A DNA stretch of 64,000 nt from Pannonibacter anstelovis (GTDB lineage Bacteria > Pseudomonadota > Alphaproteobacteria > Rhizobiales > Stappiaceae), in contig NZ_JBAKBF010000012.1 in assembly GCF_036881715.1 (NCBI RefSeq), positions 1-64,000 of the forward strand. The letters run 5' to 3'. The position numbers and the translations under genes are program-made. Shown here in pieces: positions 17,011 through 26,458 of the stretch. Every line of letters starts with the position of its first letter. Positions within the stretch are counted from its first letter, which is position 1. The notes under the pieces are model-generated. The model did not search any database. It saw only the letters and a list, made by a program, of their open reading frames with translations, and was not told the origin of the DNA.

Positions 17011-18410
17011 CAGGCATCCTCCGTCTTTTCCGGCACCGCCAGCAGGGCCCGGACGCTTTCGGCAAACGCATCACCACGCACTTCGAAATTCGGATACTGG
17101 TCGAATGAGGCGCAGGCCGGAGACAGCATGATCACCTTCTCGGCCTGCGGGTCGAGCGCGGCATCCGCCGCCGCCCGCTGCACGGCAACGTCCAGCGTAC
17201 CGCTGATCTCGTAGGGCACCTTGCCGTCCAGCGTGCGGGCAAACTCCTCGGCCGCCTCACCGATCAGATAGGCCCGCACAATGCGCGGGAAGAATTCACC
17301 GAGCGGTTCGATGCCGCCTGCCTTCGGCTTGCCGCCCGCGATCCAGTAAAGCCGCGGATAGCTCGCCAGCGCCCAGGCCGTAGCATCCGCATTGGTTGCC
17401 TTGCTGTCATTGACGAACAGCGTGCCCTCATGCCGGGCGATGATCTGCATCCGGTGCTTGAGGCCGGGGAAGCTCTCCAGACCCGCCGCCAGTTCTTGCG
17501 GCATCACGCCAAGTGCCAGCAGCGCGGCACAGGCTGCCGCAGCGTTCTGGGCATTATGCTGGCCGCGAAGCGACGGCGCGCGCGACAGATCGGCAATGAC
17601 GGTTTCCACGCCCTTGTCCGCACAGACCAGCAGGCCCTCACGGGCAAAGACGCCATGGGTCTGAGTCTGGTACCCCGAGATGCGCCGCACGTCGTGCCCG
17701 GCAGCGTCCAGCCGGTCAGCGATGGCAGCACTCATGTCGTCGTCCACGCCGACGATGGCCGTTCGGCTGGCAGCAACCAGCTTCTCCTTGATCGCGGCAT
17801 AATTCTCCATGGTCCCGTGCCGGTCGAGATGATCCGGCGACAGGTTCATGTGAATGCCGGCCGTCGGCGCGAGACCCGGGGCAAGATCGATCTGATAGGA
17901 CGAGCACTCGATGACATAATGCCTGTGGGCCGCAAGAGGGGCGAGGTCGAACACCGGCGTGCCGATGTTGCCGCCCATCTGCACATCCCGGCCGATCGAC
18001 TTCAGCAGATGCGCCGTCAGTGCCGTTGTGGTGGACTTGCCATTGGTGCCGGTGATGCAGATGACCGGGGCATCCGGGCAGACTAGCGCACGCTCACGCG
18101 AGAACAGCTCAATGTCGCCGATGACCTCGACACCCGCTTCGCGTGCCAGACCCACCGTCCAGTGCGGCTCGGGATGGGTCAGCGGCACACCGGGAGACAG
18201 CACCAGGGCAGAGATGCCCTTCCAGTCGAGCTCGGCGAGATCGCGGGCTTCAAGGCCTTTGGAGCGGGCAAGATCATTGCGCGCAGGCGCATCGTCCCAG
18301 ACGATGACATGCGCCCCGCCTTCCTTCAGCGCAAGCGCACTGGAAAGGCCCGAACCGCCAAGCCCGAAGAGCGCTACCTTTTTTCCCTTGAAGCAGGTGA
18401 CCGGGATCAT
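17010..18410 (-). CDS. murD: UDP-N-acetylmuramoyl-L-alanine--D-glutamate ligase MurD
   Basis: Adds D-Glu to UDP-MurNAc-L-Ala. The 466-residue product has the N-terminal Rossmann motif VALFGLGGSGLSSALAL, the ATP loop ICITGTNGKSTTTAL, the central motif MNLSPDHLDRHGTMENY and the C-terminal FVNDSKATNADATAWAL. Length is normal. Its stop overlaps the ftsW ATG by one base; it starts seven bases after the end of mraY. Confidence 0.97.
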   Translation of the reverse strand: MIPVTCFKGKKVALFGLGGSGLSSALALKEGGAHVIVWDDAPARNDLARSKGLEARDLAELDWKGISALVLSPGVPLTHPEPHWTVGLAREAGVEVIGDIELFSRERALVCPDAPVICITGTNGKSTTTALTAHLLKSIGRDVQMGGNIGTPVFDLAPLAAHRHYVIECSSYQIDLAPGLAPTAGIHMNLSPDHLDRHGTMENYAAIKEKLVAASRTAIVGVDDDMSAAIADRLDAAGHDVRRISGYQTQTHGVFAREGLLVCADKGVETVIADLSRAPSLRGQHNAQNAAAACAALLALGVMPQELAAGLESFPGLKHRMQIIARHEGTLFVNDSKATNADATAWALASYPRLYWIAGGKPKAGGIEPLGEFFPRIVRAYLIGEAAEEFARTLDGKVPYEISGTLDVAVQRAAADAALDPQAEKVIMLSPACASFDQYPNFEVRGDAFAESVRALLAVPEKTEDA

Positions 18411-18417
18411 GACCGCC

Positions 18418-19503
18418 TCACCGCAGCTTCAGAGTGGCAAGGCCGACGAGCGCGAGAACCACGGCGATGATCCAGAAACGGATCACCACTTGGGACTCGG
18501 TCCAGCCCAGCTGCTCGAAATGATGATGGATCGGCGCCATGCGGAACACACGCTTGCCGGTCAGCTTGAAGGAGGCAACCTGCACGATGACGGAGACAGC
18601 CTCCAGCACGAACAGCCCGCCAACGATGGCCAGCACGATTTCGTGCTTGGTGACGACTGCAATCGCGCCGATCATGCCGCCAAGGGAGAGTGAGCCCGTA
18701 TCGCCCATGAAGATGGCGGCTGGGGGAGCATTGAACCAGAGGAAGCCAAGCCCTGCACCAATCACGGCGCCGCAGATGACGGCAAGCTCGCCCGTTCCGG
18801 GCACGTGGTGGATCTGCAGATACTCGGCAAAGACCGCGTTGCCCGACAGATAGGCTATGAGCGCAAATGTGGCCGAAGCGATCATCACCGGCACGATGGC
18901 CAGCCCGTCCAGGCCGTCCGTAAGGTTCACCGCATTGCCCGCACCGACAATGACGAAGGCGGCAAAGGGAATGAAGAAAATGCCCAGGTTGAGCAGCAGG
19001 TCCTTCACGAAAGGAAAGGAGATGGACGTGGCGAAGGTGCCTGTGTCCAGCATCGTCACGGCGAGAGCTGCGCCACCGGCAATGAGGAACTCGATGCCGA
19101 GGCGCGCTTTGCCGCTGAAGCCCTTGTGGGTGGCCTTCGTCACCTTCAGATAGTCATCATAAAAGCCGATGGCACCGAAGCCGACAGTGACCCACAGCAC
19201 GATCCAGACATAGGGATTGCGCAGGTCTGCCCACAACAGGGTGGACACGATGAGGCCGGACAGGATCATCAACCCGCCCATGGTGGGGGTACCCTTCTTG
19301 GTCAGAAGGTGGCTCTGCGGCCCGTCTTCACGGATGGGCTGGCCCTTGCCCTGGCGCAGGCGCAGACCGGCAATGATGCGCGGCCCGAACAGAAACACGA
19401 AGAACAGCGCCGTCATGATGGCACCGCCCGTGCGGAACGTGATGTACTTGAAGACGTTCAGCGCAGAAATCTGGCCGGACAGCTCACCGAGAAGATAGAA
19501 CAT
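18418..19503 (-). CDS. mraY: Phospho-N-acetylmuramoyl-pentapeptide transferase MraY
   Basis: Makes lipid I by moving phospho-MurNAc-pentapeptide to undecaprenyl phosphate. The 361-residue protein has about ten membrane helices and the family motifs TKKGTPTMGGLMIL, GFYDDYLKV (catalytic Asp pair), GAGNAVNLTDGLDGLAI, FMGDTGSLSLGG and MAPIHHHFE. Length is normal. It lies nine bases after murF. Confidence 0.98.
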   Translation of the reverse strand: MFYLLGELSGQISALNVFKYITFRTGGAIMTALFFVFLFGPRIIAGLRLRQGKGQPIREDGPQSHLLTKKGTPTMGGLMILSGLIVSTLLWADLRNPYVWIVLWVTVGFGAIGFYDDYLKVTKATHKGFSGKARLGIEFLIAGGAALAVTMLDTGTFATSISFPFVKDLLLNLGIFFIPFAAFVIVGAGNAVNLTDGLDGLAIVPVMIASATFALIAYLSGNAVFAEYLQIHHVPGTGELAVICGAVIGAGLGFLWFNAPPAAIFMGDTGSLSLGGMIGAIAVVTKHEIVLAIVGGLFVLEAVSVIVQVASFKLTGKRVFRMAPIHHHFEQLGWTESQVVIRFWIIAVVLALVGLATLKLR

Positions 19504-19512
19504 TTGGATTCC

Positions 19513-20946
19513 TCAGGCCGAAGCCATTTCATCCGCTGCGGGATATTCCTGCTTGAGCGCCTCCACAAGGGGGCCCATACGGCTCCCGAGAGACCCCTTG
19601 ATCATGATGATGTCGCCAGCGCGCAGCTCATCCTTGAGGCGCTCGGTCAGTGCCGACGATTGTTCCGCATAGACGGCGCGCTTCTCCCTTGGCAACCGGT
19701 TCCAGAGGGCATGCATCAACGGACCGGCACAATAGACCAGATCCGCGCCGCTTTCCTCTACCGGCCCAAGCAGGTCCGCATGAAGCTGCTCGCTCGCGGT
19801 GCCCAGTTCAAGCATGTCGCCCAGCACCACAATCTTGCGTCCGGGAGCTGCCGGCTGCATGCCGGCCAGCACGCTGAGGGCTGCCCGCATAGAAGCAGGA
19901 TTGGCGTTGTAGCTCTCGTCCACGAGTACGGCCTCGCCGCCACCAGGCAGCTTCAACCGTGTCTGAGCGCCTCGCCCCTTGGGCGCAGAGAGGTCCGCCA
20001 GCGCAAGGCCTGCAAGCGCCAGATCCGCCCCCAGCTCACAGACAGCCAGCAGCACGGCGAGGCTGTTGCGGACAAGATGCTTGCCCGGCGCGCCGATCTT
20101 GTACGTGATCTCGTGCCCGAGCACCTGCGCCTGAATGGAGGAAGAACCGGTCTGCACCGCGTAATCTTCCAGAAACGCGTCGCACCCCTCGGCCTCACCA
20201 AAGGTCTGAATACGCTCGACACCAGCCGTCTTGGCCAGGAACGTCAGCAGATCGAACTGATCATTGTCGCGGTTGAGAATGGCAAGGCCACCCGGCTCCA
20301 GCCCGAGAAAGATCTCGGCCTTGGCCTGGGCGATCTTCTCAACCGAGCCGAAAAACTCCAGATGCACGGCCTGCACCGTGGTGATGATCGCCGCATGCGG
20401 GCGCACCATCTGAACCAGCGGCGTGATCTCGCCCGCGTGGTTCATGCCGATTTCAAAAACACCGAACTCGGTGTCTTCCGGCATGCGCGCCAGAGTCAAT
20501 GGCACGCCCCAATGGTTGTTAAAGGACGCAGCCGAGGCATGGACCTTGCCGGAACGGCCAAGCGCGAGGCGCAGCGCTTCCTTGGTTCCGGTCTTGCCCA
20601 CAGAACCGGTAACCGCAACGATCCGGGCGCTGGTGCGGGCCCGGGCCGCGCGGCCAAGATCGCGCAAGGCCTCAAGCGGGTCATCCACCACCACGTAACG
20701 GCCATCCTCCGGCAGGTCTATCAGCTTGTGACGCGCCACAAGCGCCAGTGAGGCGCCCGCTTCCAGCGCCCTGGCCACATAGTCGTGCCCATCGAGCCTG
20801 TCACCAACGATGGCGACAAATGCCTCGCCGGGCATGATGGTCCGGCTATCGATGGAAATGCCGGTAATTTCGGCCTGCGGCGCACCGCGGGCCTCGCCGC
20901 GCGTTGCGGCCAGAAAGGCATCTAGGGTCCAGAGCGGTGCGCTCAT
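19513..20946 (-). CDS. murF: UDP-MurNAc-tripeptide--D-Ala-D-Ala ligase MurF
   Basis: Adds the D-Ala-D-Ala made by Ddl to the tripeptide precursor. The 477-residue Mur ligase has the N-terminal ISIDSRTIMPGEAFVAI motif, the ATP loop VAVTGSVGKTGTKEAL, EIGMNHAGEI and the C-terminal DESYNANPASMRAAL. Length is normal. Its ATG overlaps the murE stop by four bases. Confidence 0.97.
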   Translation of the reverse strand: MSAPLWTLDAFLAATRGEARGAPQAEITGISIDSRTIMPGEAFVAIVGDRLDGHDYVARALEAGASLALVARHKLIDLPEDGRYVVVDDPLEALRDLGRAARARTSARIVAVTGSVGKTGTKEALRLALGRSGKVHASAASFNNHWGVPLTLARMPEDTEFGVFEIGMNHAGEITPLVQMVRPHAAIITTVQAVHLEFFGSVEKIAQAKAEIFLGLEPGGLAILNRDNDQFDLLTFLAKTAGVERIQTFGEAEGCDAFLEDYAVQTGSSSIQAQVLGHEITYKIGAPGKHLVRNSLAVLLAVCELGADLALAGLALADLSAPKGRGAQTRLKLPGGGEAVLVDESYNANPASMRAALSVLAGMQPAAPGRKIVVLGDMLELGTASEQLHADLLGPVEESGADLVYCAGPLMHALWNRLPREKRAVYAEQSSALTERLKDELRAGDIIMIKGSLGSRMGPLVEALKQEYPAADEMASA

Positions 20947-22442
20947 GGCCGGGCTCCTTGTGCAAGCGCGGTGCGAACCGCATCATGATCCGAGAAGGGG
21001 TGCACCGTCTTGCCGATGATTTGGCCCGTTTCATGTCCCTTGCCGGCCACGCACAGCACATCCCCGCTTTCCAGCATGGAAACAGCCGTTGCGATGGCTT
21101 CCGCACGGTCACCGATCTCAAGTGCGCCCGGTGCGCCTGCCTTTACGGCCTTGCGAATGAGCGCAGGATCTTCCGTACGCGGATTGTCGTCTGTGACGAT
21201 CACCACATCCGCGCGGCGGCTGGCAGCTTCGCCCATCAGCGGGCGCTTGCCAGCATCCCTGTCACCACCTGCGCCAATGACCACGACCAGCTTCCCCTTG
21301 GTGAAGGGGCGCAGCGCCGCAAGAGCGTTATCCACGGCATCCGGCTTGTGGGCATAATCAACAAAGCAGAGGGCGCCATTGTCCTTGCGGCCCACCAGTT
21401 CCAGACGGCCCGGAGCGCCTTCCAGCGCCTCAAGCGCACGCATGACAGCTCCCGGCGCCTCACCCGCGGCAATCGCAAGACCGGCAGCAACGAGCGCGTT
21501 GGACACCTGGAAATGACCGGCAAGCGGCAGCGACACTTTGTACTCGCCGCGAGGCGTGTCGATCGTCAGAACCTGGCTGAACCCGCTGTATTGCACGTTG
21601 CGCAGATGCAAGTCCTTGCCACGATCGCCAACAGTCAGCACGCGCAGGCCCCGTTCGGCGGCCAGCGCCAGCACCCGGTTCGCCTTGTTTTGCGCCGGAT
21701 CCACGACCACGGTCCCCCCCGAAGGCAGCAACTCGCGGAACAACCGCAACTTGGCCTGCAGATACTCTTCCTCGGTGGCGTGATAATCCATGTGATCACG
21801 GCCAAGGTTGGTAAACCCGGCGGCCACCAGTTCCACCCCATCGAGCCGGTACTGGTCAAGCCCATGGCTGGACGCTTCCATTGCGGCATGAGTGACACCG
21901 GCATCGGCCAGCTTTGCGAGTTCCGCATGCAGCGAAACCGGATCCGGCGTCGTCAAGCCGCCGTAGCTGGTGCCGGAGGCCGTCACCGTGCCAAGCGTGC
22001 CCAGGCTCGCAGCATTGTGGCCGCAGCGCTGGAAGATCTGACGGACGAAATAGGCAACCGAAGTCTTGCCGCTGGTGCCTGTGACAGCGACCATGGTTTC
22101 CGGCTGACGGCCATGGAAGCGGGCCGCCATCTTCGCAAGGGCCAGACGCGGATTTGGTGCAACGATCACAGGTGCCGCCAAACCGCCATCAGCCTCGATC
22201 AGCGCCGCGCCCTCTGCATCGGTCAGAACAGCGGCCGCGCCCTGCTCCACCGCCTTTGCGGCAAAACGTGCGCCGTGAGCCTGTACGCCGCCAAGGGCAA
22301 AAAACAAAAAGCCCGGCCCAGCCGCCCGGCTGTCCGAGGTCAATCCCCCGATCACGAGGGTATCATCAGGAACGGCGATGCCTGTGCCCGCCGCAAGTGT
22401 TCCTAGCTGCATTGTCTGCCAAATCCGGTAGTGCGCCGTCAC
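20943..22442 (-). CDS. murE: UDP-MurNAc-L-Ala-D-Glu--diaminopimelate ligase MurE
   Basis: Adds the third stem residue. The 499-residue product has the N-terminal LTSDSRAAGPGFLFFAL, ATP loop VAVTGTSGKTSVAYF, FTNLGRDHMDYH and FVDYAHKPDAVDNAL. The DNPR motif in VTDDNPRTEDP marks specificity for meso-diaminopimelate rather than lysine. The longest frame begins with GTG at 22442; an ATG at 22412 (MQLGTLAAG) is equally possible, and neither has a strong ribosome site. Confidence 0.96.
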   Translation of the reverse strand: MTAHYRIWQTMQLGTLAAGTGIAVPDDTLVIGGLTSDSRAAGPGFLFFALGGVQAHGARFAAKAVEQGAAAVLTDAEGAALIEADGGLAAPVIVAPNPRLALAKMAARFHGRQPETMVAVTGTSGKTSVAYFVRQIFQRCGHNAASLGTLGTVTASGTSYGGLTTPDPVSLHAELAKLADAGVTHAAMEASSHGLDQYRLDGVELVAAGFTNLGRDHMDYHATEEEYLQAKLRLFRELLPSGGTVVVDPAQNKANRVLALAAERGLRVLTVGDRGKDLHLRNVQYSGFSQVLTIDTPRGEYKVSLPLAGHFQVSNALVAAGLAIAAGEAPGAVMRALEALEGAPGRLELVGRKDNGALCFVDYAHKPDAVDNALAALRPFTKGKLVVVIGAGGDRDAGKRPLMGEAASRRADVVIVTDDNPRTEDPALIRKAVKAGAPGALEIGDRAEAIATAVSMLESGDVLCVAGKGHETGQIIGKTVHPFSDHDAVRTALAQGARP

Positions 22443-22507
22443 AAGCCGGTGCGGAACCCTTTTTCAGCTGCGACCCTGACGTTCCGCTCCGGCGCTTTGA
22501 TCACGTC

Positions 22508-24238
22508 TCAATAAGATACTTCGAGTGCCTTTGTCCCATCAGTCTGTTTCGGCATGATGCCAAGCATCGGCGCTGCGCGGCGGATGATGCTGCCCACCAT
22601 CGGCGCCGTGTTCATGCCAGCGGTTGCAGGCAGGCCCGGCTTCTCCGGCTTCGGCTCATCGAGCACCACCAGCACCACATACTGCGGATCATCCATAGGG
22701 AAAGCAGACAGGAAAGAGTTTCGGCGCTTGTTGGAAACATAGCGGCCATTCTCGACTTTTTCAGCCGTTCCCGTCTTGCCGCCAACGATGTAGCCAGGCA
22801 CCTCCGCACGCTTGCCCGATCCCCCGGGCTGTACAACGTTGAGGCGGAAAAGATAGCGCATCTTGCGGCTGGTCTCTTCGGAAATCACCTGCTTGCCCAG
22901 TGACTTGGCTGCGATCTCATCCCGCGGCAGGAAGGTCGGCGGGATCAGGTAGCCGCCATTGACCAGCGCGGCCGCAGCCGTTGCCGTCTGCATCGGCGTC
23001 ACCGAAATACCGTGACCGAAGGATGCGGTGATGGCGGCCAGTTCACCCCAGCGGCGGGGCAGCAGCGGAGCTGCATTTTCCGGCAGCTCGTTGGACTGGC
23101 GGTCCGTCAGGCCAAGGCGTGTGTAGAATTCACGCTGATAGTCGACACCCGTCGTCAGCATCATCTTGGCAGTGCCGATATTGGACGAGTAAATGAAGAC
23201 TTCCGGCACCGAAAGGATCCGGTTTTTTCCGTGGAAATCGTTGATCGTACGCCCACCAGCCCGGATTGGGCGGCTCGCATCGAAGCTGTCGTTCATGCCG
23301 ACCTTGCCCGAATCGAACGCGCTGGCGAAAGTGAAGGTCTTGAAGACGGACCCCATCTCGAAGACGCCACCTGTGGCGCGGTTCAGGCGGTCCTTGTCCA
23401 GGGCCTGAGCACGGTCGTTCGGATCGTAGTCCGGATAGGACGACATGGCGACAACTTCGCCCGTGTGCACGTCAAGAACGATGCCAACACCCGCAATCGC
23501 GTGATAGCGTTCGACACCTTTGACCAGTTCATCGCGCACGACAAACTGGACACGGGAATCAAGCGCCAGCTTCACGGGCTCCAGCGAACGGTCCGTCGCA
23601 AAGCCAAGCTTCTGCAGTTCGGACAGCCAGGAGTCGTCGAGGTGCTTCTCAAGGCCCGCAATGCCCTGATTGTCGATGTTCACGGAGCCGACAATGTGTG
23701 ACGCCAGCGGCCCGCCCGGATAGAAGCGCTGCTTTTCCCAAAGAAAGCCAATGCCCGGAATGCCAAGCCGGTGAATAGCCTGCTGCTGGGCGGGGGAAAC
23801 CTCACGCTTCAGCCAGATAAAGCCTGCGCGGCTTGCAAGCCGCTTGCGCATGCTCTCGTTGTTCAACTCCGGAAAAACGCTGCCGATGCCTTCCAGAGCT
23901 TCATCCACGTCAATGATCTTGCGCGGCTCGGCATAGATAGAGGCCGTCTTGATATCGGTCGCCAAAATTTCTCCATTGCGGTCGACAAGATCCGGCCGGG
24001 AGGCTGCAATTGAATCCTGCGCAGAGATGAAAGCTGCGTTAGGCGCCTCTTCCATCTGCGCCAGATGCACGAGCCGGGCGCCAATCACGGCATAGAGCAT
24101 GGCGAATGCCGCCATAGCAAAATAGATGCGGGTCTTGACGGTGCTGGTGGACACCGAGCCATAGGCAGGACGCACCGCCGCACGCGGCTGGCTGCGCTGG
24201 AACTGCAGGAAGGAAGCGGGCTCGCTTGCCATTGTCAT
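22508..24238 (-). CDS. ftsI: Peptidoglycan D,D-transpeptidase FtsI (PBP3)
   Basis: Class B penicillin-binding protein that crosslinks septal murein. One N-terminal membrane anchor (IYFAMAAFAMLYAVIGARLVHL) is followed by the PBP dimer domain and the transpeptidase domain with its three motifs: SVFK (active-site Ser), SSN, and KTG in GGKTGTAEK. The frame extends to 24319, inside ftsL, but the ATG at 24238 has TAGGAG close upstream and sits just after the ftsL stop, so I take that start (576 residues). Confidence 0.96.
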   Translation of the reverse strand: MTMASEPASFLQFQRSQPRAAVRPAYGSVSTSTVKTRIYFAMAAFAMLYAVIGARLVHLAQMEEAPNAAFISAQDSIAASRPDLVDRNGEILATDIKTASIYAEPRKIIDVDEALEGIGSVFPELNNESMRKRLASRAGFIWLKREVSPAQQQAIHRLGIPGIGFLWEKQRFYPGGPLASHIVGSVNIDNQGIAGLEKHLDDSWLSELQKLGFATDRSLEPVKLALDSRVQFVVRDELVKGVERYHAIAGVGIVLDVHTGEVVAMSSYPDYDPNDRAQALDKDRLNRATGGVFEMGSVFKTFTFASAFDSGKVGMNDSFDASRPIRAGGRTINDFHGKNRILSVPEVFIYSSNIGTAKMMLTTGVDYQREFYTRLGLTDRQSNELPENAAPLLPRRWGELAAITASFGHGISVTPMQTATAAAALVNGGYLIPPTFLPRDEIAAKSLGKQVISEETSRKMRYLFRLNVVQPGGSGKRAEVPGYIVGGKTGTAEKVENGRYVSNKRRNSFLSAFPMDDPQYVVLVVLDEPKPEKPGLPATAGMNTAPMVGSIIRRAAPMLGIMPKQTDGTKALEVSY

Positions 24239-24248
24239 TGCAGCACTC

Positions 24249-24626
24249 CTATCGGATGGATGAGGTGGTGGCAGGTTCCCGCAAGGCCGCGAAGCCATCA
24301 AGCGGAGCCTCTCCGCCAACGGGTGGCAGCATGACGGGCCGCATCGGCAGATCCTGCAATTGCACGATCTGCTTTCCCGGATCCATCTCCTGAAGCTTCA
24401 AAACCTCATCATAGCGCTCGGTCAGCCCCTGCATACGGGCTGGCTGATTGAGAACGCTCCACTCGGCGCGCAGCACGCGAATGGCTTCGTGCTCCTCGTC
24501 GATCTTGACCTTGAGCGACGCCACATATTCGGACGTGTGCTCGGCCTTCATCTTCATGTCGTAAACGACACCTGCGCTCGTCAGCACAGCAAGGACGCAG
24601 ATGATATTGAGATAACGGCTCACCAT
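24249..24626 (-). CDS. ftsL: Cell division protein FtsL
   Basis: Small bitopic divisome protein. The 125-residue product has a short cytoplasmic N-terminus, one membrane helix (about 4-22, YLNIICVLAVLTSAGVVYD) and a periplasmic coiled-coil segment rich in Lys, Glu and Leu; the tail is Pro-rich. Sequence is weakly conserved in this family, so the call rests on size, topology and position between rsmH and ftsI. ATG at 24626 is preferred over a GTG one codon upstream because GGAGG then lies seven bases away. Confidence 0.85.
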   Translation of the reverse strand: MVSRYLNIICVLAVLTSAGVVYDMKMKAEHTSEYVASLKVKIDEEHEAIRVLRAEWSVLNQPARMQGLTERYDEVLKLQEMDPGKQIVQLQDLPMRPVMLPPVGGEAPLDGFAALREPATTSSIR

Positions 24627-24629
24627 CAC

Positions 24630-25673
24630 TCAGCCTCCAAGTCCCTTGAATTCCGCCAGGTGCGGAACGCCAATGGCGTGAATATCCAGATCACGTGCCG
24701 GCGCGCCGGTCCGGCGCCCAGCCCTGAGGCGGGCCGAGCGGGCGCGGGGGTTGGCCTGCGTCTCGCTCTCGTCCGGCTCCTGGCCACCCTTGACCACCAG
24801 CTCGAAAGTTGCCGGCGGCACGTCTTCTTCCGGCATGTGCCGGGAGCCGCCACCGCGCGTGCGTGTGCGGTCGGCAAAGAACTTCTTCACAATCCGGTCT
24901 TCCAGGCTGTGGAAGCTGACAACCACCAGCCGCCCGCCGGGGCGCAGAACCTTTTCCGCCGCCCCCAGAACGGATGCGGCCTGATGCAGCTCGCCATTCA
25001 CATAGATGCGCAGCGCCTGAAACGTGCGCGTCGCAGGATGGATGTGCATCTTCTTCGGCGAGCGCCCGACGACCTTCTCGATCAGCGCGGCAAGATCACC
25101 GGTGCGGGTGAAGGGCTGTTCCTTGCTCCGCTGCTCGATGGCGCGTGCAACCTGCCCTGCCCGCTTTTCTTCGCCCAGAAGACCGATGATCCGGGTCAGA
25201 TCCCGCGCCGGAAGCGTGTTGACCACATCGGCAGCCGACGGCCCGGCCTGCTCCATGCGCATATCGAGCGGACCGTCGCGCATGAAGGAGAAGCCCCGGT
25301 CAGCCTCATCCAGCTGCATGGAGGACACGCCCAGATCCAGCACGACGCCATCCACGGCCTCGACACCAAGCGACGCCAGATGCGTCTCGATATCGGCAAA
25401 GCGCCCCGGCACCAGCGTCAGCGCGCCATTCGAGGCTTCCACCAGCGCCTGACCGCCTGCGATGGCATCCGGGTCCCGGTCAACACCAATGACCCTTGCG
25501 CCCGCCTCAAGGAAGGCACGGGAATAGCCGCCTGCGCCGAAGGTGCCATCCACGACAACCTCGCCGGGCCTTACGGACAGCGCCGAAAGAACTCCGTCAA
25601 GGAGGACGGGCACGTGGCGGACCAGTCCGCCAGCGCCTTCAGTCTCATGACCTTCTGCGCGACCCGCCGTCAT
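24630..25673 (-). CDS. rsmH: 16S rRNA (cytosine(1402)-N4)-methyltransferase RsmH
   Basis: SAM-dependent methyltransferase (formerly MraW) that modifies C1402 in the ribosomal P site. The 347-residue product shows HVPVLLDGVLSAL, the SAM motif VVDGTFGAGGYSRAFL, VLDLGVSSMQLDEADRGFSF and the C-terminal VVSFHSLEDRIVKKFF. Length is normal. Its ATG overlaps the mraZ stop as ATGA; ftsL follows directly. Confidence 0.97.
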   Translation of the reverse strand: MTAGRAEGHETEGAGGLVRHVPVLLDGVLSALSVRPGEVVVDGTFGAGGYSRAFLEAGARVIGVDRDPDAIAGGQALVEASNGALTLVPGRFADIETHLASLGVEAVDGVVLDLGVSSMQLDEADRGFSFMRDGPLDMRMEQAGPSAADVVNTLPARDLTRIIGLLGEEKRAGQVARAIEQRSKEQPFTRTGDLAALIEKVVGRSPKKMHIHPATRTFQALRIYVNGELHQAASVLGAAEKVLRPGGRLVVVSFHSLEDRIVKKFFADRTRTRGGGSRHMPEEDVPPATFELVVKGGQEPDESETQANPRARSARLRAGRRTGAPARDLDIHAIGVPHLAEFKGLGG

Positions 25674-26137
25674 GCCGGTCCTCCTGACGCAGCAGCCGGG
25701 CTCATGCCCGACAGCATCGCAAGCGCGCGCTTCTGGGCCTCTGCGCGATGCTCACGAAAACGCTCTGGCTCCCAGAGCTGAAACTTGTACCCCAGACCCG
25801 CGAAGGTGATCTGATCGGTTACACCCGTCTGCTCGCGGATCATGTCGCTCAGAACGATGCGGCCATCGGAGTCAATCTTCGGCGTTTCGCTGGCACCGAA
25901 GAGTGCAATGGCCAGTGCATCGTGATCCGGCGACAGCTTGGCAAAGGCGGAAAGGCGCCCCTCGATCTCACTCACCAGTTCATTGCCACCCGCATCAACC
26001 GCAGGCGCATGGGGAGAGGCAATGCAGTAAAGGCCTTCAAATCCGTCGCGCGCCAGCACGGCCCGGAACGGCGCAGGGATCGAAACACGCCCCTTCGCGT
26101 CAAGCCGGTTGGTAAAATGCGACACAAAGCCGGCCAT
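25670..26137 (-). CDS. mraZ: Transcriptional regulator MraZ
   Basis: First gene of the dcw operon; in E. coli MraZ is a DNA-binding repressor of its own operon. The 155-residue product has two AbrB-like swapped-hairpin halves: one with RLDAKGRVSIPAPFRAVL (residues about 11-28) and one with KIDSDGRIVLSDMIREQ. Length is normal. Repeats of the type bound by MraZ lie 138-170 bases upstream. Confidence 0.95.
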   Translation of the reverse strand: MAGFVSHFTNRLDAKGRVSIPAPFRAVLARDGFEGLYCIASPHAPAVDAGGNELVSEIEGRLSAFAKLSPDHDALAIALFGASETPKIDSDGRIVLSDMIREQTGVTDQITFAGLGYKFQLWEPERFREHRAEAQKRALAMLSGMSPAAASGGPA

Positions 26138-26274
26138 GATCCCCTTTCAACGCGCCATCCTGGCGCCTGCTGCACTGGCAAAGTCTGGAACTTGCAAAAC
26201 GAAACCGAGCGTCCCGGCACTCACGGGACAGCCCCAGAAAACAGCTGCCTCGAATGGAACCCGAGGCAACTTCA

Positions 26275-26314
26275 TGGGTTAATATGGGATAACATGGGAT
26301 AGCATGGGCGTCAA
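26275..26314 (-). promoter_or_regulatory. mraZ promoter with MraZ-box array
   Basis: TGGG occurs at 26275, 26285, 26295 and 26305 on the plus strand, four copies at an exact 10-base period. E. coli MraZ binds TGGGN repeats separated by 5 bases. On the minus strand a -35-like TTGACG (26309-26314) abuts the array, with a weak -10 (TATCCC) 17 bases on, so bound MraZ would cover the promoter. A 7-base inverted repeat (TGCCTCG/CGAGGCA, about 26247-26269) lies in the untranslated leader. Confidence 0.7.
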
Positions 26315-26387
26315 TGGAATCAGGCGGATTCCACGGCTTGAACCCCTGTGCAACTGCCCACTCTTCCACAAACATCAACATGGTTAA

Positions 26388-26418
26388 TAAAAAGCTTCCG
26401 GCGGCAGAAATGCCCCGG
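26388..26418 (-). terminator. rnpB terminator
   Basis: On the minus strand CCGG-GGCA and TGCC-G-CCGG form a stem with a TTTC loop and one bulge, followed by AAGCTTTTTATTAA. It lies about 40 bases after the 3' end of rnpB and just before the mraZ promoter region. Confidence 0.6.
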
Positions 26419-26458
26419 TTTGCACGCAGGCTGTGCGTTTTTTCAATGGATTGGGAAA

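Noticed and set aside
26275..26308. Short CRISPR-like array
   Set aside because: The repeat unit is only 10 bases with no spacer structure; it fits MraZ boxes.
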